Assembly (NCBI GenBank): GCA_021373115.1
Contig: JAJFTI010000033.1
Coordinates: forward strand, 1 to 48,382
From: Eubacteriales bacterium
Lineage (GTDB): Bacteria > Bacillota > Clostridia > Christensenellales > CAG-138
Length of the DNA stretch: 48,382 nucleotides
Direction of reading: 5' to 3'
The position numbers were made by a program, and so were the translations under genes. Shown piece by piece: positions 1-8,656 of this stretch (positions are counted from its first letter, which is position 1; every line of letters starts with the position of its first letter). Under the pieces are notes generated by a model, which was given only the letters and a program-made list of their open reading frames with translations, did not search any database and was not told the origin of the DNA.

Positions 1-8
1 GTTCCCAA

Positions 9-76
9 TGGGAACGGCGGGACTCGAACCCGCGCTCTCTTTCGTGAAATGAAGTAACCGTCTTCTGCACTACCCC
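9..76 (-). tRNA. degenerate tRNA-like sequence, closest to tRNA-Glu(TTC)
   Basis: On the minus strand a perfect T-arm is present (GCGGG stem, TTCGAGT loop, CCCGC) at 33-17, followed by a 7-base 3' acceptor strand and a discriminator A at 9. The segment TTTCAC resembles the tRNA-Glu anticodon loop. The 5' acceptor strand GGGGTAG pairs at only about five of seven positions, the anticodon stem is weak, and the total of about 68 bases is short. It may be a pseudo-tRNA or a tRNA that lost a few bases in the acceptor and D-arm. A covariance-model scan would settle it. Confidence 0.35.
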
Positions 77-419
77 AATAAAATGATTCTAGCATACGAT
101 TTCCGATTGTCAATGTCCTGTTCTCTGCGGATAGAGTACCATGCGTACGAATTCCGTTTTTCGGCAAAAGTTGCAACCCGAAAGATATAATCGCAGCATG
201 CCGGTTTCATGTGCTGCGGTTCACGGACGAAACACGGCCGTTCCATCCTTTAAGTAAGCAAACAGTTATTATGGAAAAACGGCGCTTTCAATAAGTATTC
301 AAAGCCAAACATATTTTTATGCAAACAACAGGAATTTTGATATATAATTTCGCTGAAAAGTGCCGCTGTATCGATGTTTTTTAACTGAATAAATATACTA
401 TATATTTGTTCGTTTCCAA
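77..419. other. intergenic region, left edge
   Basis: No convincing gene lies here. It holds the leftward promoter-like element described at 133-175 and the AT-rich upstream region of the buk promoter. Confidence 0.5.
133..175 (-). promoter_or_regulatory. TGCAACTTT upstream element with a -10-like box, copy D
   Basis: On the minus strand TGCAACTTTT starts at 175, and a weak -10-like TACTCT lies at 138-133, 37 bases after the first base of the element. The same element and spacing occur at 13431, 16765 and 37207, each ahead of a minus-strand gene. Transcription from here would run left through the tRNA-like sequence and out of the window, so the target is unseen. Confidence 0.4.
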
Positions 420-449
420 TTGACACGCCTATGCCGATAAGACTAGGAT
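420..449 (+). promoter_or_regulatory. sigma-A-type promoter for buk operon
   Basis: A perfect -35 TTGACA at 420-425 is followed after 18 bases by TAGGAT at 444-449. It sits about 45 bases ahead of the buk start, and an AGGAGG ribosome binding site is at 481-486. The -10 is imperfect, so this is a sequence-based prediction. Confidence 0.5.
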
Positions 450-493
450 ACCATTAGCGATTGGATTGCAATATCATATCAGGAGGCTAACCA

Positions 494-1552
494 ATGAAGC
501 TCTTTATTATAAACCCCGGCGCAACCTCCACAAAGATCGCCGTTTTTGAAGACGAAACGGAGGTTTACTCCGAAAAGATCGCACATTCACCGGAAGAACT
601 CTCCGGTTTCACCAGTATACTCGATCAGCTCCCAATGCGCGAATCGCTGATTCGCGGTGCGCTGAAGCGCGCCGGCTATACGCCGGCCGATCTGGACGCG
701 GTCTGCAGCCGCGGCGGCCTTTTGCGCCATATTCCTTCCGGCACCTATGAAATCGACGACGCGGTTCTGCAGGATGTGTATCACCCGCCCTATGGCGAGC
801 ATGCCTCCAGTCTCGGCTCGGTCATCGCGCGTTCCATTGCGGACGAAGCGGGTATTCCCGCGTACATCGTCGATCCGCCGTCGGTGGACGAGCTCGCCCC
901 CATCGCCCGCATCTCCGGATTCAAGGGCATGGAGCGCGAGAGCTTTTTTCATGCTCTCAACCAAAAGGCGGTTGCGCGCAAGGTCGCCGCGTCGCTCGGT
1001 AAAACCTATGAGCAGATCAATCTGATCATTACGCATATGGGCGGCGGCGTTTCGACCGCAGCACATGAAAAGGGTCGGGCGATCGACGTATTCAACGTTC
1101 GCGACGAGGGCGGTTTTTCGCTCGACCGTGGCGGCTCGCTGCCGGTCAGCGCGCTGATCAACTACTGCTATTCCGGATTAAGCCGTCCGGAGGTGAAGCA
1201 TACCCTCGCGTTTGAAAGCGGCGTTTACTCCTACCTTGGGACGCATGATTTCCGGGACGTAGAGCAGCGTATGCTCGCGGGGGACGAAGAGGCGAAAAGC
1301 ATCTTTTGCGCCATGGCCTATCAGCTCGCAAAGGACATTGGGTCCATGGCCGCCGTATTGCGTTTTTCCGTGGACGCGATCGTGCTCACCGGCGGAATTG
1401 CGCACTCCAAGCTGTTTTGCGACGAGATTTCCGGCTACGTGGAGAAAATTGCGCCGATTCTTCTCTATCCCGGCGAGGAAGAGATGTCGGCATTGGCGCA
1501 GGGCGCGCTGCGCGCGCTGAAAGGCGAGCCGGTAAAAGTATATCCCGGTTAA
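494..1552 (+). CDS. buk: butyrate kinase family acyl-phosphate kinase
   Basis: The 352-residue product matches the usual length of butyrate kinases (about 355). It belongs to the acetokinase/ASKHA fold: an N-terminal phosphate-binding segment NPGATSTKIAVF, the central THMGGGVSTA loop near residue 180, the RDEGGFSLDRGG segment and a C-terminal LTGGIAHS nucleotide-binding motif are all present. The enzyme converts an acyl phosphate plus ADP to a carboxylate plus ATP in the cytosol. The start is supported by AGGAGG at 481-486, seven bases ahead. It is the first gene of an operon with ptb, iorA, iorB and an aminotransferase, which suggests that its substrate may be a branched-chain or aryl-acetyl phosphate rather than butyryl phosphate. 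That substrate choice is inference. Confidence 0.93.
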   Translation: MKLFIINPGATSTKIAVFEDETEVYSEKIAHSPEELSGFTSILDQLPMRESLIRGALKRAGYTPADLDAVCSRGGLLRHIPSGTYEIDDAVLQDVYHPPYGEHASSLGSVIARSIADEAGIPAYIVDPPSVDELAPIARISGFKGMERESFFHALNQKAVARKVAASLGKTYEQINLIITHMGGGVSTAAHEKGRAIDVFNVRDEGGFSLDRGGSLPVSALINYCYSGLSRPEVKHTLAFESGVYSYLGTHDFRDVEQRMLAGDEEAKSIFCAMAYQLAKDIGSMAAVLRFSVDAIVLTGGIAHSKLFCDEISGYVEKIAPILLYPGEEEMSALAQGALRALKGEPVKVYPG

Positions 1553-1654
1553 TCCTTTCTTTCCGCGCAGAAATCAAAATGGCGGAAAAAACGATATTCG
1601 AAGCAATAAATCGAAATGATACCAATCTAAAATAAACAAAGGAGAACCCATCGC

Positions 1655-2560
1655 ATGCAACACTCTCTGAACGAATTCGTCGAGCGGGCACGGGGTCTTC
1701 ATCTTCGCGTGGCGGTTGCCAGCGCGCACGACGAAGATGTGCTCCGGTCCGTACTTGCAGCGCGCGAACAGGGCATCTGCTCCGCGCTGCTTTTTGGAAA
1801 AGCGGAAAAAATTCGCGAGATTCTGGCTGCCTTGCAAGCCGGTGAAGCGGGTTTCACGATTATTGAGCCGGAGGACGGCAGCGACGAAGCCTGCGCGCGC
1901 GCGGCGGTGGCCGCCGTTGTGGACGGCGAGGCGAACTACCTGATGAAGGGGATTCTCAATACGACCATCTTCCTTCGCGCGGTGGTGCACTCGGAGCTCA
2001 TGCGCGGCGCGCTGCTCTCCCACGTGATGCTCTTTGAGTTCCCCGCCTATCACAAGTTGCTCTTCCTGACGGACGGGGCCATGAACCCTGCGCCGGATTT
2101 CGAAAAAAAGAGGATTATCCTGGAAAATGCCGCTCGACTTTTATCCCTGATCGGGTATAATACCATAAATGCGGCCTGCATCAGCGGCAGCGAAGTGGTC
2201 AGTGAGAAGATTCCTTCTACTATGGATGCAAAAGCGCTGGCGGCGCTCGACTGGTCCGGTTACCACATGACGGTGTTCGGGCCTGTCGCGCTCGATCTTG
2301 CTATCAGCCCGGCAGCCTGTGCGCATAAACGCTACAGCGCGGCAGGCGCGGGGGATGCGGATCTGTTGCTCATGCCGAACTATGAAACGGGCAACTGCCT
2401 TGGCAAGTCGCTCGTCTACTTCGCACAAGCCCGCTCGGCGGGGCTGGTGATGGGCGCTCGCTGCCCGATCGTACTGGTATCCCGCGCGGATCCGGCGGAC
2501 GCAAAACTGACTTCCCTCGCGCTCGGCGCGATTGCGGTAGATGGAGGCAAGCAGGCATGA
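1655..2560 (+). CDS. ptb: phosphate butyryltransferase family enzyme
   Basis: The 301-residue product has the normal length and motifs of the phosphate acetyl/butyryltransferase family, including NYLMKGILNTTIFLRAVV near residue 90, LFLTDGAMN near 130 and a C-terminal GAGDADLLLMPNYETGN. It exchanges CoA for phosphate on an acyl-CoA, feeding the kinase encoded just upstream. AAAGGAG at 1638-1644 precedes the ATG, and its TGA overlaps the start of iorA (ATGA), so translation of the two is probably coupled. Pairing with IorAB suggests acyl-CoAs made from 2-oxo acids as substrates; classical butyrate formation is the alternative, but no beta-oxidation-type genes are nearby. Confidence 0.93.
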   Translation: MQHSLNEFVERARGLHLRVAVASAHDEDVLRSVLAAREQGICSALLFGKAEKIREILAALQAGEAGFTIIEPEDGSDEACARAAVAAVVDGEANYLMKGILNTTIFLRAVVHSELMRGALLSHVMLFEFPAYHKLLFLTDGAMNPAPDFEKKRIILENAARLLSLIGYNTINAACISGSEVVSEKIPSTMDAKALAALDWSGYHMTVFGPVALDLAISPAACAHKRYSAAGAGDADLLLMPNYETGNCLGKSLVYFAQARSAGLVMGARCPIVLVSRADPADAKLTSLALGAIAVDGGKQA

Positions 2561-4335
2561 CAGACCCGACACGCGTTTTATTAACCGGCAACGAGGCGAT
2601 TGCGCGCGGCGCATACGAAGCGGGCGTTACCGTCTGCTCCGCCTATCCCGGCACCCCCAGCACGGAGATCTTTGAAAACCTCGCACAGTATAAGGACGTT
2701 CTCTACGCAGAGTGGGCGCCAAATGAAAAGGTCGCCGCCGAGGTTGCCTACGGCGCGAGCATTGCCAACGCGCGCTCGCTGACGGCGATGAAGCACGTCG
2801 GCCTCAACGTTGCCGCCGACCTCGTGTTTACCGCCGCGTATAACGGCGTTGGCGCGGGATTCGTCATTGTCAGCGCGGACGATCCGGATATGCACTCCTC
2901 GCAAAACGAGCAGGACAACCGCCGCTATGCGCCGTTTGCCAAGATTCCGCTCATTGAGCCTGCGGACTCGCAGGAATGCAAGGACTTTATTAAGGAAGCC
3001 TACGCGATTTCCGAACGGTTTGAAATCCCCGTGCTGTTCCGCGTGACCACGCGCATCAGCCACAGCAAAAGCCTTGTTTCGTTGAGCGAACGCGAGGAAC
3101 CGGTTCCCGCGCGGTATGTACGCAATATGCCAAAGTATATCTGTGCGCCCGGTTACGCACGCCAGCACCACCCGCAGTTGGAAGGCAAGCTGAAGAAGCT
3201 CGAAGAATACGCGAATTCTTCCCCGCTCAACACAGTAGAGCGCAAGGGCTCGAAAGTCGGCGTCATCTCCGCCTCCGTTGCCTACCAGTACGCAAAAGAA
3301 GTCTTCCCGGAGGATACGTCGTTCCTCAAGCTCGGCTTTACCTGGCCGCTGCCAATGGATCTGATCCGCGCATTTGCCGTATCGGTCGAAACACTCTATG
3401 TGGTCGAAGAACTGGAGCCCTTTCTGGAGGAGCAGCTCAGAGCCGCGGGCATCGCGTGCATCGGCAAGAGCGCCATTCCGAATATGTTTGAACTGAATCC
3501 GGAGGTTGTTCGCCACGGCGTATACGGCGAAGAGCCCAAGACCGCACAGCTTGACGTTAAGGTGGTCGCGCGGCCGCCCGCGCTCTGTCCGGGCTGCCCG
3601 CACCGCGGGTTCTTCTATGTGCTGAGCAAGCAGAAGCATTACGTGATTTCCGGCGACATCGGCTGCTATACGCTGGGGTTCGCCGCTCCGCTTTCGGCTA
3701 TGGACACCTGCGCCTGCATGGGCGGCGGGTTCACGCTCGGCATGGGCATGGCAAAGGCGTTCCAAATGCAAGGCATAACGGATAAAAAGGTCTTCGGCGT
3801 GGTTGGGGACTCTACCTTCTTCCACAGCGGCCTCACCGGCGCGGTGGAGATTCTATACAACAAGGGGAACATCGTCCCCTGCGTGCTTGATAACTCGATC
3901 ACCGGCATGACGGGGCACCAGGATAACCCCGGCACCGGCTATACGCTCAGCGGGGAAATCGCCGCAAAGATCGCGATTGAGGACGTGCTTAAAAGCTTCG
4001 GTTACCAAAACGTGATCATCGTCGATCCGCAGGACATCGCGGCCGTGCAGAAAGCCGTGGACGATGCGCTTGCAAGCGCGGTTCCGGCGGCGATTATTGC
4101 GCGGCGCCCTTGTCTTTTGATTAAACGTATCCGGCACGATATTGGCTCTTGCGAGGTGGATCGCGAGAAATGCCGCGGTTGCAAAATCTGCCTCAAGGTC
4201 GCCTGTCCCGCGCTCCACATGCGTGACGGCAAGACGGAAATCGACCCGACACTCTGCGTTGGCTGCAAGGTCTGCGCGCAGGCCTGCCCGTTTGGCGCGA
4301 TCTCGCGCCTGGGCGATTCGCAGAAGGGAGCGTAA
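2557..4335 (+). CDS. iorA: indolepyruvate ferredoxin oxidoreductase, alpha subunit
   Basis: The 592-residue product has the full IorA architecture. An N-terminal pyrimidine-binding domain contains YPGTPSTEIFE (about residues 30-40) and NEKVAAEVAYGAS. A central CPGCPHRG and a thiamine-diphosphate domain with GDIGCYTLG and GDSTFFHSG follow. The C-terminal ferredoxin domain has two 4Fe-4S motifs, CRGCKICLKVACP and CVGCKVCAQACP. With IorB it oxidatively decarboxylates aryl (or branched) 2-oxo acids to acyl-CoA while reducing ferredoxin. The gene overlaps ptb by four bases and is followed by iorB after five bases. The complete cysteine sets indicate a functional enzyme. Confidence 0.97.
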   Translation: MTDPTRVLLTGNEAIARGAYEAGVTVCSAYPGTPSTEIFENLAQYKDVLYAEWAPNEKVAAEVAYGASIANARSLTAMKHVGLNVAADLVFTAAYNGVGAGFVIVSADDPDMHSSQNEQDNRRYAPFAKIPLIEPADSQECKDFIKEAYAISERFEIPVLFRVTTRISHSKSLVSLSEREEPVPARYVRNMPKYICAPGYARQHHPQLEGKLKKLEEYANSSPLNTVERKGSKVGVISASVAYQYAKEVFPEDTSFLKLGFTWPLPMDLIRAFAVSVETLYVVEELEPFLEEQLRAAGIACIGKSAIPNMFELNPEVVRHGVYGEEPKTAQLDVKVVARPPALCPGCPHRGFFYVLSKQKHYVISGDIGCYTLGFAAPLSAMDTCACMGGGFTLGMGMAKAFQMQGITDKKVFGVVGDSTFFHSGLTGAVEILYNKGNIVPCVLDNSITGMTGHQDNPGTGYTLSGEIAAKIAIEDVLKSFGYQNVIIVDPQDIAAVQKAVDDALASAVPAAIIARRPCLLIKRIRHDIGSCEVDREKCRGCKICLKVACPALHMRDGKTEIDPTLCVGCKVCAQACPFGAISRLGDSQKGA

Positions 4336-4340
4336 ACGGT

Positions 4341-4925
4341 ATGGCAACATTTCAAGGAAAGAGCATTCTCCTTTGCGGCGTTGGCGGGCAGGGAACGATC
4401 CTCATGAGCAAGGTGCTCACAGCGGGTCTCGTTTCGGCGGGCTACGACGTGAAAATGAGTGAGGTTCACGGTATGGCGCAGCGCGGCGGTTCGGTATCCA
4501 CGCAGGTGCGCTATGGCGAAAAGGTGTATTCGCCAATCATCGGCCGCGGCGAAGCGGATGTGCTCGTCGCCTTCGAAAAGATGGAGGCCGTCCGCTATGC
4601 GGAACTGCTGAAGCCCGGCGGAACCGCCCTGATCAACGATTATGAGATTATGCCGCTGCCCGTTTCCAGCGGCGCGGCGGAATATCCGCAGAACACGGTG
4701 GAACAGATGCGCCGCGCGTTTGATGTTCGTCTGATTCCGGCAAGCGAAATTGCGAAGTCGCTCGGCAACATCCGCTGCACGAACATTGTTTTGCTCGGCG
4801 CGCTCATCCGCGCGTTTTCACTGGAGGCAATCGACTGGAAGGATGCGCTGAATAAGTCGGTTCCGCAAAAGGCGCTTGCGCTCAATACGCTCGCGTTTGA
4901 CGCGGGCTACGCATTTGAAGGCTGA
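4341..4925 (+). CDS. iorB: indolepyruvate ferredoxin oxidoreductase, beta subunit
   Basis: The 194-residue product is the gamma-type catalytic partner of IorA. It begins with a nucleotide/CoA-binding-like loop CGVGGQGTILMSKVL and carries the family-typical EVHGMAQRGGSVSTQVRYG stretch around residues 45-65. The ribosome binding site AAGGGAG lies inside the end of iorA, which fits a stoichiometric pair. In known enzymes the two subunits form the soluble ferredoxin-reducing complex. The next gene begins 46 bases downstream on the same strand. Confidence 0.96.
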   Translation: MATFQGKSILLCGVGGQGTILMSKVLTAGLVSAGYDVKMSEVHGMAQRGGSVSTQVRYGEKVYSPIIGRGEADVLVAFEKMEAVRYAELLKPGGTALINDYEIMPLPVSSGAAEYPQNTVEQMRRAFDVRLIPASEIAKSLGNIRCTNIVLLGALIRAFSLEAIDWKDALNKSVPQKALALNTLAFDAGYAFEG

Positions 4926-4971
4926 TTCCCCGCCCATATTCCGGCAAGCTCATCAGCAGGAAGGAAAACAT

Positions 4972-6168
4972 ATGGTTTCGAAGGATATGCTTCATGCGGG
5001 GCGCGTCCGTTCCGCCATTCGCGATCTCTTTGAGTTCGGGCGGAAACGCGCCGCCGAAGTCGGCGAAGCGAATGTCTACGATTTTTCGCTCGGTAACCCC
5101 TCCGTCCCCCCGCCTGCCGAAATGACGCGGGAGATGGTTCGCCTGCTCTCCGACTGCGACCCTTTCGCACTGCACAGCTACACGAGCGCGCCCGGATCAA
5201 ACGAAACACGGGACGCGATCGCGGAAAATCTGAACCGTCGCTTTGGCACGTCCTTTACCCGCCGCAATCTCTACATCACCTGTGGCGCGGCGGCGGCGCT
5301 CGCCTCTATTTTTCGCGCGCTGACGATCGACGCCGGCACCGAGTTTATCGCATTTGCGCCTTACTTTCCCGAATACGGCGGCTTTGCGGCGGCGGCGGGC
5401 GGCAGGCTCGTCGTCGTAAAGCCGGATTTGGAGCACTTCCAAATCGACTTTTCCGCGCTGGAGCAAACGATCAGCGCGCATACGCAGGGCGTGATTATCA
5501 ACTCGCCCAATAACCCTTCCGGCGTGATCTATTCGGAAGAAACGCTGCGAACGCTCTGCGATTTGCTCCGTAAAAAGAGCGCTGCATTCGGCCACCCGAT
5601 CTATCTGATTTCGGACGAACCTTACCGCGAACTGAACTATACCGGCGTCTCCCTTCCGCTCGTCACCGAGCTCTATGACGCGGCAATCGTTTCCTACTCC
5701 TATTCCAAGAGCCTGTCGATCCCGGGCGACCGCATTGGCTATGCGCTCGTTGGAAACGCAATGCCGGATTTTAGCGATGTGTTCGACGCAATCGCGGGCG
5801 CCGCGCGCATGATGGGTTATGTCTGCGCGCCGTCGCTGCTGCAAAAGGTCGTTGCGTTCTGCGCGGATCAAAACCTGCTGCCGGATCTTTCAAGCTACCG
5901 CCGCAACCGGGATGCGCTCTACAACGGGTTAACGCAGTTTGGTTATACGTGCATGCCGCCGGACGGTGCCTTCTACCTGTTCGTTCAGGCGCCCGGCGGG
6001 GATGGCGACCGTTTCTCCGAGGCCGCAAAGGCGGAGGATATTCTGGTCGTCTCCGGCAGAAGTTTCGGTTGTCCCGGTTATATTCGAATCGCTTATTGCG
6101 TTTCCTATGAAACAATCATCGGCGCGCTGCCCGGGCTCGGGCGGTTGTATCATAGTTTTCAGCCTTAA
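4972..6168 (+). CDS. PLP-dependent class I/II aminotransferase
   Basis: From the ATG at 4972 the product is 398 residues, normal for fold-type I aminotransferases. An upstream in-frame start at 4876 lies inside iorB, whereas 4972 is preceded by AGGAAGG at 4958-4964. Recognisable motifs are NSPNNPSG (cofactor/substrate pocket), the SDEPYREL aspartate that contacts the pyridine nitrogen, and SYSKSLSIPGDRIGY with the Schiff-base lysine. It would convert an amino acid to the 2-oxo acid used by IorAB. The context suggests aromatic or branched-chain amino acids, but the specificity cannot be read from sequence alone. Confidence 0.9.
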   Translation: MVSKDMLHAGRVRSAIRDLFEFGRKRAAEVGEANVYDFSLGNPSVPPPAEMTREMVRLLSDCDPFALHSYTSAPGSNETRDAIAENLNRRFGTSFTRRNLYITCGAAAALASIFRALTIDAGTEFIAFAPYFPEYGGFAAAAGGRLVVVKPDLEHFQIDFSALEQTISAHTQGVIINSPNNPSGVIYSEETLRTLCDLLRKKSAAFGHPIYLISDEPYRELNYTGVSLPLVTELYDAAIVSYSYSKSLSIPGDRIGYALVGNAMPDFSDVFDAIAGAARMMGYVCAPSLLQKVVAFCADQNLLPDLSSYRRNRDALYNGLTQFGYTCMPPDGAFYLFVQAPGGDGDRFSEAAKAEDILVVSGRSFGCPGYIRIAYCVSYETIIGALPGLGRLYHSFQP

Positions 6169-6171
6169 CGT

Positions 6172-6222
6172 AAAAATGCAAACAACGCCGCGCGAAATCG
6201 CGCGGCGTTGTTTGCATTTTTT
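6172..6222. terminator. bidirectional intrinsic terminator
   Basis: A near-perfect inverted repeat of over 20 bp (arms 6172-6194 and 6199-6221, short AAAT loop, GC-rich core) is flanked by A-runs on the left and T-runs on the right. It lies exactly between the convergent aminotransferase and tupC genes and can serve both strands. Confidence 0.9.
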
Positions 6223-6223
6223 A

Positions 6224-6901
6224 CTAAATCTTCCAGTGTTTTAAAAACACGCGCGTACTTTCCGCGCAGGGGTTTTGCAGCACTTCTTCCGTTTTTCCCA
6301 GTTCACCGATTCTTCCGCCGTCCAGCGCGAGAACGCGGCTGGAAAGCCGGAGCGCCTGGGACGGAGCATGCGAGGAAAACACGAGCGTACAGCCCGTTTC
6401 GTTTTGATACTCGCTCAGCGCGCGCTCGATCCGGTCAATTGCGAGGATGTCCGCGCTGGCGGTTGGTTCGTCTAAAAGCAACAGTTTTCGCGGCCTGGCG
6501 AGTACGCGGGCAAGCGCCATTCGCTGCGCTTCGCCACCGGAAAGGCGGTTTCCCCGCGCATGCCGCAGATCTTCCATCCCGACTCGTTCCAGCGCCTTCA
6601 TCGCGAGCCGTTTCCGGTTTTGTTCCCCCGCAAGCGCAAGTTCCACGTTTTGCAGTACGCTCAGATCAAACGCATAGGGCTGCTGCGGCAGATAACCGAT
6701 TTCACCGCGTTCCAGTCCGCCGATGTCCAGCGTGCCTTTCTCCGGCTTCAGCGTTCCCGCAAGCAGACGGAGCAGCGTCGTTTTACCGCAGCCGTTCGGT
6801 CCGATCAGCGCGAACGATTCTCCATCTGCAATCGTCAGCGCGGTCAAATCAAGCACGCAGCGTTCGTCATAATACTTTTTTAAGCCGGTCAGTTCGATCA
6901 T
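6224..6901 (-). CDS. tupC: tungstate ABC transporter ATP-binding protein
   Basis: The 225-residue ATPase subunit has Walker A GPNGCGKTT near residue 36, the signature LSGGEAQRMALARVL near 121, and Walker B LLLLDEPTAS near 141, with a H-loop in FSSHAPSQA. It energises uptake through TupB. Its ATG overlaps the tupB stop (positions 6898-6901), showing a tightly coupled operon tupA-tupB-tupC. The assignment to tungstate rather than molybdate or another anion rests on the TupA-type binding protein encoded upstream. Confidence 0.9.
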   Translation of the reverse strand: MIELTGLKKYYDERCVLDLTALTIADGESFALIGPNGCGKTTLLRLLAGTLKPEKGTLDIGGLERGEIGYLPQQPYAFDLSVLQNVELALAGEQNRKRLAMKALERVGMEDLRHARGNRLSGGEAQRMALARVLARPRKLLLLDEPTASADILAIDRIERALSEYQNETGCTLVFSSHAPSQALRLSSRVLALDGGRIGELGKTEEVLQNPCAESTRVFLKHWKI

Positions 6902-7581
6902 ACGACGCTCCTTTGCAGCAGCTGCGCCAGAGCGTTCACCACAAACGAAAGAAGCAGCAGCAGCACGCCAAGCGCAAGCGCAAACGAGAAATCCCCGATG
7001 TTTGTGTACATCATAATCGCGGTCGTCATCACGTTCGTCTTATAGGCGATCGCCCCGCCAACCATGGACACCGCGCCGACCTCCGCCATCGCCCGTCCAA
7101 AGCCGAGCAGATAGGTTGAAATCAGCGCGTACTTGCTCTCCCCCAGCGTCAGCAGAAACGTTCGTCCGCGCGAAAGTCCAAGCCCCCGCGCGGTTTCACG
7201 AATCCCCGGAACGAGCGAAGCAAGCGCCGTTTCCATGCTGCCCGCAACAACCGGCGTAATCAGAAGCACCTGCGCAACCACCATGCCCGTTACCGTAAAG
7301 AGCAGCTTCAAACCCCTTAACGGTCCTACACCGGAGAACAGCATGTAGCACAGCAGGCCGCAAACGACTGGCGGAAGGCCCATGAGCGTGCGATTGATCA
7401 GAATCACCGCCCGCCGTCCGGGAAACCGCGCGCTCGCGAGAAAAACGCCAAACGGCGCCCCAAAAAGGAGCGCCGTAACGGAGCTGAAGAGCGTCATCTT
7501 CAGCGTAACGCCGAGTATGCTCAATATCTGCGGATCGCCGGAAAGCAGCAGGCGAAACGCACGTTCGAGCGCGCTGCCCAT
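6898..7581 (-). CDS. tupB: tungstate ABC transporter permease
   Basis: The 227-residue product has about five to six hydrophobic helices and the cytoplasmic EAA-type loop around GLGLSRGRTFLLTLGES, typical of binding-protein-dependent permeases. It forms the membrane channel for TupC and TupA. It starts three bases after the tupA stop codon and overlaps tupC, so the three are probably cotranscribed. TupB-family proteins are usually this length. Confidence 0.9.
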   Translation of the reverse strand: MGSALERAFRLLLSGDPQILSILGVTLKMTLFSSVTALLFGAPFGVFLASARFPGRRAVILINRTLMGLPPVVCGLLCYMLFSGVGPLRGLKLLFTVTGMVVAQVLLITPVVAGSMETALASLVPGIRETARGLGLSRGRTFLLTLGESKYALISTYLLGFGRAMAEVGAVSMVGGAIAYKTNVMTTAIMMYTNIGDFSFALALGVLLLLLSFVVNALAQLLQRSVV

Positions 7582-7584
7582 GCT

Positions 7585-8631
7585 TTACTCGACCACGCCG
7601 CCATTCTTCTCAAAGGCGAGGAAGGTTGCCTTGTCGGAGAGGATGTAAGCATCCATTTCGTTCGCCATGGTCAGGCAGACGCCCATGCCGGCATTGCTGG
7701 AATAGTACCATTGGCTGTAGGCCGCAACGCTGGCCGCGTCCGTCGTAATACCAAGCGCTTCCGGCCACAGGGAAACCTCTTTGGTGTGCGTGCCGCTCTG
7801 GTCGCCGCGGGATACAAAGGGATATTTCCCTTCCGCAATCCGCGCGAACGCATCCTTCACATTCGCCGCTTCAGCGCACTTCGCCGGATCGCTCGTTGGC
7901 CCGATCAACACGAAATAATTATACATAAAGGTCAGCCGTTCGCCGGAATAACCATCCAGCACCTTTGCGTAACCGTCCGTGACGAATTGCTCTTCCTGCG
8001 ACTTGCTGTGCACGAGGATCAGGTCCGCGTTGCCCATGGTCGCGGCGGCAATGGCCTTGCCCGTTCCGGCGGAAGAAACCTCCACCGTGTAGCCATACTT
8101 GCCCTCAAACGTTGGCAGCAGATAGGCAAGCAGCCCGCTGTCGTTTACGGATGTAGTCGTGGAAAGGCGTATGGTCTTGGTCGCGTCCGTTGCCTGCGAT
8201 ATCTCCGCTGTGGAAACGGGCTTGTCGGCTTTCAGTGAGAACAGCGCCTCGCCATACTCCGCGACGCCGTATTGCGCAATCAGATCCGCCGCTTCCTGAC
8301 TCATCAGCCAGTCAACAAGCGCCTTTGCGCCAACGGCGTTAATCGCCACGCCGGAGACCGCGTTTCCATCCGTATCTTTAAACGGAGCGGCGTCGTTGAC
8401 CGCGATTACGGTGTAGTTGTTAATCATCGCATCGTCCTGCTCGAAGAGGATCGTGATGCCGAGCCCCGCATTTTCATCAATGGGCGCTTCGGTTGCCTCA
8501 GGATTCTGCACGGCTATGGTTACGGGTGTTTCCTCCGTGGCGGGCACTTCGGTTTCGGCGGGTTTTGCGCAGCCTAAAACACCCAGCGCGAGCAGCGCCG
8601 CTAGAACAACGAGAATGATACGTTTGAACAT
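7585..8631 (-). CDS. tupA: tungstate-binding lipoprotein, apparently circularly permuted
   Basis: From the ATG at 8631, which has AAGGAG ahead of it, the product is 348 residues. The longer open frame back to 8760 runs through the leader structure and is not a likely start. Residues 1-21 are a lipoprotein signal with lipobox around LGVLGC. Residues from about 153 carry the usual TupA N-terminal sequence (STTTSVNDSGLLAYLLP), then the AGTGKAI, FVSRGDQSGTH and GMGVCLTMANE motifs. The protein ends shortly after the segment that normally precedes the C-terminal lobe. That missing lobe (ITILFEQDDAMINNY, ALVDWLMSQEAADLI, YGVAEYGEALF) is found instead at residues 57-130. The family has about 270 residues; here the order is rearranged and the ends extended. 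Confidence 0.88.
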   Translation of the reverse strand: MFKRIILVVLAALLALGVLGCAKPAETEVPATEETPVTIAVQNPEATEAPIDENAGLGITILFEQDDAMINNYTVIAVNDAAPFKDTDGNAVSGVAINAVGAKALVDWLMSQEAADLIAQYGVAEYGEALFSLKADKPVSTAEISQATDATKTIRLSTTTSVNDSGLLAYLLPTFEGKYGYTVEVSSAGTGKAIAAATMGNADLILVHSKSQEEQFVTDGYAKVLDGYSGERLTFMYNYFVLIGPTSDPAKCAEAANVKDAFARIAEGKYPFVSRGDQSGTHTKEVSLWPEALGITTDAASVAAYSQWYYSSNAGMGVCLTMANEMDAYILSDKATFLAFEKNGGVVE

Positions 8632-8656
8632 GAATGGATTCTCCTTTTCTATTTTG

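Noticed and set aside
6208..7119. 303-codon plus-strand open frame
   Set aside because: It lies opposite tupC/tupB, which have clear motifs; its Arg/Ser-rich composition is typical of an antisense shadow in GC-rich DNA.
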